Part shown: one piece after another, positions 1 to 5,580 of the stretch
Layout of the letters: each line of letters opens with the position of its first letter
How positions within the stretch are numbered: the first letter of the stretch is position 1
Source of the DNA: Candidatus Zixiibacteriota bacterium
Lineage (GTDB): Bacteria > Zixibacteria > MSB-5A5 > GN15 > FEB-12
Assembly (NCBI GenBank): GCA_018816665.1
Contig: JAHIVM010000178.1
Coordinates: 1 to 9,940, forward strand
Direction of reading: 5' to 3'
Length of the DNA stretch: 9,940 nucleotides
Translations under genes and position numbers: made by a program
Notes under the pieces: generated by a model
Database searches by the model: none
What the model was told of the DNA's origin: nothing
Seen by the model: only the letters and a program-made list of their open reading frames with translations

Positions 1-78
1 AAAGGCGGCGGGGGCGGCAGAGGAGACGGCGACTGCGATCCGGTCGAAACTCCGCCGCCGGCACTACCGAGCGCCTGA
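1..78 (+). CDS. 3' end of an unidentified upstream gene (partial)
   Basis: Frame 1 is open from the window edge and ends in TGA at 76-78. It encodes a short tail that starts with a lysine followed by a glycine run, then an Asp/Gly stretch with one Cys, and ends Pro/Ala-rich. A glycine-rich, low-complexity C-terminal tail is plausible, and an intrinsic terminator begins 33 bases after the stop, as expected for the end of a plus-strand gene. The other two plus frames are also open here because the DNA is GC-rich, but they run straight through the terminator, so frame 1 is preferred. Nothing in 25 residues identifies the protein. Confidence 0.4.
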   Translation, partial: KGGGGGRGDGDCDPVETPPPALPSA

Positions 79-110
79 CCCGGAATCCGCTTTACATGAG
101 CAATCGTTCG

Positions 111-142
111 CGAGCCGGAGACATCCTCCGGCTCGCTTTCTG
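111..142 (+). terminator. Intrinsic terminator of the upstream partial gene
   Basis: A perfect 10-bp stem (CGAGCCGGAG at 111-120 pairing with CTCCGGCTCG at 126-135) has a 5-base loop and is followed by a modest CTTTCTGT tail. The pyrimidine tail on the plus strand fixes the orientation; the minus-strand side has no T-run. Confidence 0.7.
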
Positions 143-204
143 TCACCCCCGGGGTCAATCCCTGACCGGACCGGAAATTCCCCAATCGCAGGCAAGGTGT
201 TCAA

Positions 205-231
205 TTGACTTGTGAACCTATCGGGTATACC
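205..231 (+). promoter_or_regulatory. Tentative sigma70-type promoter for the Memo-AMMECR1 gene
   Basis: TTGACT at 205-210 is a good -35 box and TATACC at 226-231 a fair -10 box, but the 15-bp spacer is shorter than the usual 17. Transcription would start near 238, leaving a leader of about 29 bases that contains the ribosome binding site. TTGTGAA at 210-216 resembles half a Rex site, but the second half is missing. Confidence 0.35.
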
Positions 232-266
232 TTCGTTACAGGTACAGAACTTAGAAGGTAGGAGCT

Positions 267-1715
267 ATGGAGAGCACGCAAGAAGGAATTCGCAAAGCAG
301 CCGTCGCCGGGACATTTTATCCCGCCAATCCGGCCGAACTGACCCGGACTATCGCCGGCTTTTTCTCGGAGGTTGAGAAAGTGCCGCTGGCCGGAAAACC
401 GGTGGGCATTATTGCCCCCCATGCCGGCTATCCCTATTCCGGCAAAACAGCCGCCAAGGCCTTTAAGCTCCTCGAGGGAGAAGACTACGACACGGTCGTT
501 ATTATCTCTCCCTCCCATACTGTCTTTTTCCAGGGCTGCTCGGTATTCGACGGCATCGGCTATGAAACCCCGCTGGGCGTGGTGGACATAGATCAGGACA
601 TGGCCAAACGTCTGGCCAACATAGGACCGGCGGTGTATTTCTCCAAAATGGGACACGCGGTCGGTAACGTTCGCGGCGAACACGCCCTCGAGGTGCAGCT
701 GCCGTTCCTGCAGATTTGTCTCGGGAAATTCAAGCTGGTGCCCATTGTCATGGGCGACCAGGATGAGAATTCCATCCGGGCGCTCGGCGAGGCCCTGGCC
801 GCGGTGCTCAAAGACACCAACACGCTGATGGTAGCCTCGACTGACCTCTCGCATTTCCACCCCGAAAAGCGGGCTCGCAAACTGGATTTCGCGGTACAGG
901 AAGCAATCGAGAAATTCGATGAAGACATGCTACTGGAAACAATCGAGGACGGTCGCGGCGAGGCCTGCGGCGCCGGCCCGGTCGCTGCCATTATGCTGGC
1001 CGCCAAACGAATGGGCGCCCGCGAGGTCCGCTTTCTGGACTACACCACGTCCGGCGCGACCACCGGCGACTTCAGCGAGGTTGTCGGCTATCTCTCCGCA
1101 GCGATTGTCGCTCCGGCCGATGCTCACCCGCAAGTCAGCGAACGCGAACTCATGGGGTCCCGTCGGGCCGAACTGCGCAAAGCCAAAACCCTTCCGCCGG
1201 AAGCCAAACAGCAATTGCTGGATATCGCCCGCAAGGCCGTGGCGGCAAAACTCACCGGAGACAAACTGCAACCCAGACCCATTGAGGCTCTCGAGGATCA
1301 AAAGGGGATGTTTGTCACGCTGAAGATCGACGGCCATCTGCGGGGATGTATCGGACAGATTCGCGCCCGCCAGCCGCTCTACCAGACTGTGGCCGAAATG
1401 GCGGTCGCGGCGGCGTTTGATGATCCCCGGTTCCCGCCGCTCAAAACCGAGGAGGCCGAGCGGGTGGAGTTTGAAATCTCGGTGCTGTCACCGCTGGAAC
1501 GTCTGCGCGACTTCAGCAAAGTGGAAATCGGGCGCGACGGTCTCATGATCAAACTGGATTTACATTCCGGTTTACTTCTGCCGCAGGTGGCTACGGAAAA
1601 CCACTGGACCGTCAAAGAGTTTCTGGAGCAAACCTGTCTTAAGGCCGGACTGCCAAAAGAAAGCTACAAAGACAAGTTCGCCGAAGTATACAAATTCTCC
1701 GCCGAGGTTTTCTGA
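267..1715 (+). CDS. Memo-AMMECR1 fusion protein (AmmeMemoRadiSam system proteins B and A)
   Basis: This 482-residue protein joins two domains that are often separate. Residues about 8-285 are a Memo-family domain, related to class III extradiol dioxygenases. The residues matching the metal ligands of human MEMO1 are present: His52 in PHAGYPYSG, His84 in SPSHTVFF, His196 in STDLSHFH and Cys234 in EACGAGP. Residues about 305-482 are an AMMECR1 domain with the signature LRGCIG at 358-363. The linker, about 285-305, is short. In many prokaryotes these two proteins are encoded with a radical SAM enzyme, which gives the AmmeMemoRadiSam name; no radical SAM gene lies in this window. The biochemical role of the trio is not settled, so no reaction is assigned. 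The start at 267 is supported by an AAGGTAGGAG ribosome site at 255-264. The gene appears monocistronic, with a terminator on each side. No signal peptide is visible, so it should be cytoplasmic. Confidence 0.93.
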   Translation: MESTQEGIRKAAVAGTFYPANPAELTRTIAGFFSEVEKVPLAGKPVGIIAPHAGYPYSGKTAAKAFKLLEGEDYDTVVIISPSHTVFFQGCSVFDGIGYETPLGVVDIDQDMAKRLANIGPAVYFSKMGHAVGNVRGEHALEVQLPFLQICLGKFKLVPIVMGDQDENSIRALGEALAAVLKDTNTLMVASTDLSHFHPEKRARKLDFAVQEAIEKFDEDMLLETIEDGRGEACGAGPVAAIMLAAKRMGAREVRFLDYTTSGATTGDFSEVVGYLSAAIVAPADAHPQVSERELMGSRRAELRKAKTLPPEAKQQLLDIARKAVAAKLTGDKLQPRPIEALEDQKGMFVTLKIDGHLRGCIGQIRARQPLYQTVAEMAVAAAFDDPRFPPLKTEEAERVEFEISVLSPLERLRDFSKVEIGRDGLMIKLDLHSGLLLPQVATENHWTVKEFLEQTCLKAGLPKESYKDKFAEVYKFSAEVF

Positions 1716-1762
1716 GTCGCGCGACGGAACGCCTGTAACAACAGATCAATCGTAATCACACG

Positions 1763-1795
1763 CACCGGTTGGGAAACCGACCGGTGTTGTTTTTT
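1763..1795 (+). terminator. Intrinsic terminator after the Memo-AMMECR1 gene
   Basis: A 10-bp stem (CACCGGTTGG at 1763-1772 with CCGACCGGTG at 1777-1786, one G-U pair) is closed by a stable GAAA tetraloop and followed by TTGTTTTTT. It lies 48 bases after the stop codon. This is a textbook rho-independent terminator. Confidence 0.92.
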
Positions 1796-1929
1796 GTCCA
1801 ACTGCGCACCGTTACGCTGAACCCTTGCATTCGTCTGGTACCTGCCGTACTTTTCAATCAGAGCCGTCATCGTCGTTCGACGACATACTATCGACCCTGA
1901 AACGTCTGTCTCTGTGAGAGGGTGTCCGT

Positions 1930-2397
1930 ATGACGATCGAGCCATCGTTACCATCGACAGGAATGCAGTACGCCTCGCTCGGGCGACGGTTCGCCGCCCT
2001 GGCAATTGACTTCGTGCTGCTCAGTCTAATCTTTTTTCCCGTTACCAGACTGGTCAAGGGTACCTGGGTCATGACCGCCGGGGAACATCAATGGGGCTAC
2101 GGCTGGTTTATCACCGACCCGCTGTGTCTGGCGTTTCTCGCCGTGATCGTCCTGTACTTTGTTGTGATGGAAGGGCTGGTGGGAGCCACTATTGGCAAGC
2201 GTCTGCTGGGTATGCGGGTGGTGCGACCCGACGGCAGCAACGCCGATTTGAAGCAGGCTCTTGTGCGAAACCTGGTTCGAGCGGTCGATGCCCTCCCGGC
2301 GTTTTGTATCCTGGGCGTGGTGTTGATTGTACGGTCACCCGAACGGGCGCGGTTCGGCGATCGCGTTGCACGCACCCGGGTGATTGTCCGGCCCTAA
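1930..2397 (+). CDS. RDD-family integral membrane protein
   Basis: This 155-residue protein has the RDD family layout. Arg20 and Asp27 sit in the first membrane segment (GRRFAALAIDF, about 20-42). A second hydrophobic segment is at about 63-83, followed by the conserved GATIGKRLLGMRVV stretch (85-98). A third hydrophobic stretch lies at about 121-135, and the C-terminal RFGDRVARTRVIV (141-153) carries the last conserved Asp (Asp144). The name comes from one Arg and two Asp residues. Most members have no defined function; a few have been linked to ion transport, which cannot be inferred here. The protein should lie in the inner membrane. The start at 1930 has a GAGAGGG ribosome site at 1916-1922. 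The TAA stop ends one base before the stop codon of the convergent SDR gene, so there is no room for a terminator between them. Confidence 0.88.
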   Translation: MTIEPSLPSTGMQYASLGRRFAALAIDFVLLSLIFFPVTRLVKGTWVMTAGEHQWGYGWFITDPLCLAFLAVIVLYFVVMEGLVGATIGKRLLGMRVVRPDGSNADLKQALVRNLVRAVDALPAFCILGVVLIVRSPERARFGDRVARTRVIVRP

Positions 2398-3321
2398 TCA
2401 GGTAGTTTGCGCCGACCGCACCAGCGGCGTGACACCGGTGAGGTTCTCGGAGACCTCCCACAGTCGCCCGGCTATTGCTTTGTCCTGCGACAACGCATTG
2501 CCGGATACTTTCTTGGGGAATCCCCGCATCTCTATAAAGCCCGAGGGGCCGTAGTAGTCTCCGGATTGTACATCGGGTCCCACCGCTGCGTACAGAGTGG
2601 GTAACGCGCCCATCTCTATTCCCTGGGCGAAAAAGCTATTGAGGTATTCGATGAACCCGGAATGACGCTGCAAATCAGTCGCGGTCCAGCCGGGGTGCGC
2701 CGCCGCCACGATTACATCCTGCTTGTTCGATTTCAACCGTCGCGCCAACTCAAATGTGAAATAGAGATTCGCGATTTTCGAATCACCGTAGGCCTTCCAC
2801 GGTTTGTATTTGCGCGTTTCCCATGCCAGGTCCGAAAAGTCGATAGTGCCGTACTTGTGCGCGCCGCTGGAGACGTTTACTATCCGGCTGCCTGATGTTT
2901 TCAGCAGCAGATCCATCAGCAAACCGGTCAGGGCAAAATGCCCCAGGTGATTGGTACCAAACTGCAATTCAAAGCCATCGGCCGTTTTCGAGTACGGCGG
3001 AATCATCACCCCGGCGTTGTTGATCAACAGATCCAGACGGTCGAATTTGATTCGGAACTCATCAACAAACGTCCGAACTGACGTCAGATTAGCCAGGTCG
3101 AGTGCCATCACGTGCAGATTGGCATGACTGTGCGCTTTGCGGATTTTGTCCGCAGCCGCATCGCCTTTCTTCAAGTTCCGCACCGCGATAATCACGGTCG
3201 CGTTTTTGTCCGCCAGCACCCGCGCAGTTTCGTATCCGATACCGCTGCTCGATCCGGTGATTATGACGATCCGTCCCTTCTGATCGGGGACATTCTCCGC
3301 ATGCCATTTGTTTGTACTCAT
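2398..3321 (-). CDS. Short-chain dehydrogenase/reductase, retinol dehydrogenase-like
   Basis: This 307-residue classical SDR should use NAD(P)H to interconvert an alcohol and a carbonyl. It has the Rossmann glycine motif TGSSSGIG at 22-29, NNAG at 101-104, the catalytic Asn124 in FGTNHLGHF, Ser151/Ser152 in VNVSSGAH, and the YxxxK pair Tyr178/Lys182. Arg48 follows the second strand (VIIAVRN), a position where a basic residue often favours NADP(H), though this is only suggestive. Overall it resembles the retinol dehydrogenase/WW-domain oxidoreductase branch (VNVSSGAHKYG, then an AHPGWTATDL-like segment at 208-217), whose members act on lipophilic substrates. The actual substrate is unknown. 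Its ATG overlaps the TGA of the upstream hydrolase gene by the ATGA arrangement (3318-3321), so the two are translationally coupled in one transcript. The stop abuts the stop of the RDD gene. Confidence 0.9.
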   Translation of the reverse strand: MSTNKWHAENVPDQKGRIVIITGSSSGIGYETARVLADKNATVIIAVRNLKKGDAAADKIRKAHSHANLHVMALDLANLTSVRTFVDEFRIKFDRLDLLINNAGVMIPPYSKTADGFELQFGTNHLGHFALTGLLMDLLLKTSGSRIVNVSSGAHKYGTIDFSDLAWETRKYKPWKAYGDSKIANLYFTFELARRLKSNKQDVIVAAAHPGWTATDLQRHSGFIEYLNSFFAQGIEMGALPTLYAAVGPDVQSGDYYGPSGFIEMRGFPKKVSGNALSQDKAIAGRLWEVSENLTGVTPLVRSAQTT

Positions 3322-4469
3322 TGTGTCGCCCTCGCTCTGACAGGGTCAGATTGTTTTGTTGCCAGTGATGTTTCCCACCAGGCCGCGGTTGGGATATCGC
3401 CGGCATAATTCGTGGCGCCGCCGGCTATGGGGGTGGCCACGGTCACGCCGGCCTCGGCGGCCGCCGCGGTCAATCGTTGCATCGGTTCGTACCACGGGTG
3501 CGGCGCCAGCGTGAATGTGCCCCAGTGGATTGGATGCAGCACATTGCCGCGAAGATCCAGATGCGCCTGAAGCGTTTGCTCCGGATGCATGTGGATTTCA
3601 CTCCAGAGTTTGTTGTAGGCCCCGCACTCGAGAAAGGTCATGTCAAAGGGACCGTATTTCTCGCCGATTGTTTTGAAACCGTCGAAATACCCCGAGTCAC
3701 CGCCAAAAAACACGCGATAGCTATTTGATGTTATCACGAACGATGCCCACAGGGTTTTGTTGCGATTGGTCAACCCGCGCCCGGAAAAATGCTGGGCCGG
3801 CGTCGCCGAGATTGTCAACGTGCTGTCGATCTCCAGTTCGTCCCACCAGTCCAGTTCAACAATCTTGTAGTCGGGCACTCCCCAGTCACGCAGCAATGCC
3901 CCAACGCCGATAGGAGTCACGAAGCGCGCGACTTTGGGATGAACATTCTGGATCGTGAACTTGTTGAGGTGGTCGTAATGATCGTGCGAAATGATCACGA
4001 GGTCGATCAGCGGCAGGTCGGTGATGTCCACGGGGACATCGCCGTTGAACCGCGACGGTCCCACCCAGGAGACGCTGTTCTCCAGCACCGGGTCGGTCAA
4101 AACCCGGTGACCGTCGATATTGATCATCAACGATGAATGCCCCAGCCAGGACACATGAAGCCGGTTGTGATTGCGATCCTCGAAAGCCGCCAGGTCTGCC
4201 ATCACCCGGGGGAGGGTGTGTTGTGGCTTGCGGTCTTTGCGCTCGGTGGCAAAAGTCCACATCGAGCGCACCATCCCGCCCAACGATGTATTGAGGTTTG
4301 CGCCTGGGTTGCGGAAGGCATCATCGGACCATTGCGGCGACCGCGTGAGCCGATCAGACACATCGCCAGATTCAAAAAACGCGCTTTTCACTGCATAACC
4401 TGTAGCCATAACCAGTATTCCTGCTATCAGTATTCGTGTGATCCCGGACTTCAGAAACTTTCTCAACAT
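3318..4469 (-). CDS. Membrane-anchored metallo-beta-lactamase-fold hydrolase, NAPE-PLD/UlaG-like
   Basis: This 383-residue protein starts with a positively charged end and a hydrophobic segment (about 9-28), which looks like a single membrane anchor or uncleaved signal, so the catalytic domain is probably on the outer face of the cytoplasmic membrane. The metallo-beta-lactamase fold follows: SWLGHSS at 107-113, the metal motif HDHYDH at 162-167, then His227 (PAQHFSGRG), Asp258 (FGGDSGY) and His315 (HPIHWGTF). These match the seven-ligand set of N-acyl-phosphatidylethanolamine phospholipase D, so a two-zinc phosphodiesterase acting on a lipid or similar substrate is likely, but the substrate is not proven; UlaG-like lactonases share much of this pattern. 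A GAGAGG ribosome site lies just before the ATG (4472-4477), with a rather short 2-base gap. It is coupled to the downstream SDR by an ATGA overlap, and a TetR-type operator copy lies 18 bases upstream of its start. Confidence 0.88.
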   Translation of the reverse strand: MLRKFLKSGITRILIAGILVMATGYAVKSAFFESGDVSDRLTRSPQWSDDAFRNPGANLNTSLGGMVRSMWTFATERKDRKPQHTLPRVMADLAAFEDRNHNRLHVSWLGHSSLMINIDGHRVLTDPVLENSVSWVGPSRFNGDVPVDITDLPLIDLVIISHDHYDHLNKFTIQNVHPKVARFVTPIGVGALLRDWGVPDYKIVELDWWDELEIDSTLTISATPAQHFSGRGLTNRNKTLWASFVITSNSYRVFFGGDSGYFDGFKTIGEKYGPFDMTFLECGAYNKLWSEIHMHPEQTLQAHLDLRGNVLHPIHWGTFTLAPHPWYEPMQRLTAAAAEAGVTVATPIAGGATNYAGDIPTAAWWETSLATKQSDPVRARATQ

Positions 4470-4486
4470 TGCCTCTCACGGATCGC

Positions 4487-4506
4487 ATAAGTGAATGTTC
4501 ATTTAT
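4487..4506. promoter_or_regulatory. Second TetR-type operator, upstream of the MBL-SDR operon
   Basis: ATAAGTGA (4487-4494), a 4-base spacer, then TCATTTAT (4499-4506) form an inverted repeat with one mismatch. Both half-sites match those of the palindrome before tetR at all but one position. The site lies in the 55-base gap between the tetR stop and the hydrolase ATG. A possible promoter on the minus strand (TTGTCC at 4518-4513, 17-base gap, weak TTCACT at 4495-4490) would be covered by it. The operator reading rests on the repeat; the promoter is uncertain. Confidence 0.72.
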
Positions 4507-4516
4507 CTCATTGGAC

Positions 4517-4548
4517 AAAAAAAACTACAGCCTGATGGCATCCCAGGC
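4517..4548 (-). terminator. Possible weak terminator or attenuator at the end of tetR
   Basis: On the minus strand a short stem (GCCTG with CAGGC, plus one possible G-U pair, 9-base gap between the 5-bp arms) ends just before the tetR stop codon, and a run of eight T follows five bases later. The stem is short and separated from the T-run, so read-through into the hydrolase gene is likely; it may only lower tetR-driven transcription. Confidence 0.3.
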
Positions 4549-5097
4549 CAGATCAAAGGTCTGATCGATGCTGCCTTCGTTAATCTCAAACCCCGCGCAC
4601 AGTTTCGGGCTGGAAAGCAGCATGGCCGGGTAAAACACAAACACCGTCAGGACCTCAAACGGTACGTCTTTCAGGATTTTCTCGTCGATCCCGCGCTGCA
4701 TCACCCGCGCCAGGGGCTCGAAAAACTCCTCGACCTCAGCCGAGTTCACCAAACCTGCGTACGGCGAATTGGAGAATTGTTCGACAAATTCAAAATACGC
4801 CCGGTTTTGGGTCCCGAAATGAAAGGCGTTGGTCCACAGCCGCTTGAGAATGTCACGGATCGGCCGGGAGTCATCAAACCCCACCAGCAGCGCCGTACTA
4901 AGATTCTGCTTGATCTGGACATAGGTGGATACAAGCAGATCCTCTTTGTTTTTGTAGTAGATGTAGAGCGTTGCCGGAGAGATACCGGCTTCTTTGGCAA
5001 TCTTCGACACCGAACTCTGAGCAAACCCGGTTTCATTGACCACCTTGACCGTAGCCTCGAACAGGGCCTCCTGCTTGATTTCGTCCTTGACTCTCAT
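4525..5097 (-). CDS. TetR/AcrR-family transcriptional regulator
   Basis: This is a 190-residue repressor when started at 5097. The N-terminal helix-turn-helix domain is clear: EALFEATVKVVNETGF (10-25), then SSVSKIAKEAGISPATLYIYYKNKEDLL (about 28-55) with the usual TetR recognition-helix pattern. The rest, about 60-190, is the variable ligand-binding and dimer domain, so the inducer cannot be predicted. An upstream in-frame ATG at 5118 would add seven residues, but it lies inside the promoter spacer and operator. The shorter start places the ATG exactly where transcription should begin, with no Shine-Dalgarno sequence, which points to a leaderless mRNA. Operator-like palindromes before this gene and before the next gene suggest that it represses itself and the MBL-SDR pair. 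The overall length is normal for the family. Confidence 0.9.
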   Translation of the reverse strand: MRVKDEIKQEALFEATVKVVNETGFAQSSVSKIAKEAGISPATLYIYYKNKEDLLVSTYVQIKQNLSTALLVGFDDSRPIRDILKRLWTNAFHFGTQNRAYFEFVEQFSNSPYAGLVNSAEVEEFFEPLARVMQRGIDEKILKDVPFEVLTVFVFYPAMLLSSPKLCAGFEINEGSIDQTFDLAWDAIRL

Positions 5098-5103
5098 GAC
5101 GCT

Positions 5104-5133
5104 ATAATAAATGACCATTCATTTATTTGTCAA
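5104..5133 (-). promoter_or_regulatory. tetR promoter (leaderless configuration)
   Basis: On the minus strand a perfect TTGACA -35 box (5133-5128) is followed after 18 bases by TATTAT (5109-5104), five of six matches to the -10 consensus. Seven bases further is 5097, the A of the ATG, so the transcript should begin at or next to the start codon. The spacer is almost entirely filled by the palindromic operator. Confidence 0.8.
5106..5127. promoter_or_regulatory. TetR autoregulatory operator (palindrome)
   Basis: A perfect inverted repeat with 9-base arms, AATAAATGA (5106-5114) and TCATTTATT (5119-5127), is separated by CCAT. It sits between the -35 and -10 boxes of the tetR promoter and overlaps the -10, the classic position for a repressor that blocks RNA polymerase. 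A near copy lies at 4487-4506. Confidence 0.82.
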
Positions 5134-5228
5134 GCGGTAATTCGAGGGTTTTGTGTGTGTTGTTTGGTGCGGCGAGACTTGCATGGCGGCTAACCGGCTA
5201 CGGCTCAACAGAATGATTGACCCTGGGC

Positions 5229-5468
5229 CTACCGATCAGCCTCCAGAATTTCCTTCTGGCGCGGCGAAAAGCCTGTCGATTCCATCGGGTGATACCGGAA
5301 CACGTTCAGCGTATGGTCCATGCTGTTGTCATTGAGCGTGATTTCTTTGGCGCGCACGTCCTGCATCATGCTGCCCAGCAGACCATACAGTTGCGCGATT
5401 TCGGCCCCGGTCAGGTAGAGCGTGATTTCGCTGAGGGTGGTGTCATTTTGGTCGGTATGAATTCGCAT
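5229..5468 (-). CDS. Uncharacterised 79-residue protein
   Basis: I do not recognise this family. The frame is open further upstream to an ATG at 5558, but that start would lie on the far side of a strong terminator. The ATG at 5468 has an AGGGG ribosome site about seven bases before it, so the 79-residue form is chosen. The protein begins with a polar segment and strand-like ITLYLTG (15-21), followed by a helix-like stretch (about 22-42) and another polar strand-like segment (KEITLNDN, 41-48, and HTLNVFRYHP, 52-61). The C-terminus is charged (SPRQKEILEADR). There is no signal peptide, membrane segment, cysteine or metal motif, so it is probably a small soluble cytoplasmic protein. It lies between the terminator of the 381-residue gene and the tetR promoter, in the same direction as both. 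No promoter is evident in the short gap. Confidence 0.6.
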   Translation of the reverse strand: MRIHTDQNDTTLSEITLYLTGAEIAQLYGLLGSMMQDVRAKEITLNDNSMDHTLNVFRYHPMESTGFSPRQKEILEADR

Positions 5469-5508
5469 TGTCAAGCCCCTGTTTCGGCGAGCTGTTTTTC
5501 GCCTCGTC

Positions 5509-5542
5509 AAAAGAAAAACCGCCGCAACCTGAGTTGCGGCGG
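5509..5542 (-). terminator. Intrinsic terminator of the 381-residue protein gene
   Basis: On the minus strand a perfect 10-bp stem (CCGCCGCAAC with GTTGCGGCGG, plus-strand arms 5519-5528 and 5533-5542) has a 4-base loop and is followed by TTTTTCTTTT. It lies about 40 bases after the stop at 5581 and separates that gene from the 79-residue gene downstream. Confidence 0.92.
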
Positions 5543-5580
5543 CTGTGACTTTCCACAACTAGTCCAAACCCTGTGTCGGC

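Noticed and set aside
210..227. Possible Rex site before the Memo-AMMECR1 gene
   Set aside because: Only the TTGTGAA half is present; the partner half has no meaningful match.
201..860. Minus-strand 219-residue open frame opposite the Memo-AMMECR1 gene
   Set aside because: It lies fully over a strongly recognised plus-strand gene and its terminal part crosses that gene's promoter region; its composition fits a GC-rich shadow.
1870..1883. Inverted repeat TCGTCG-TT-CGACGA upstream of the RDD gene as an operator
   Set aside because: It is short and of simple composition, no convincing promoter overlaps it, and no second copy was found.
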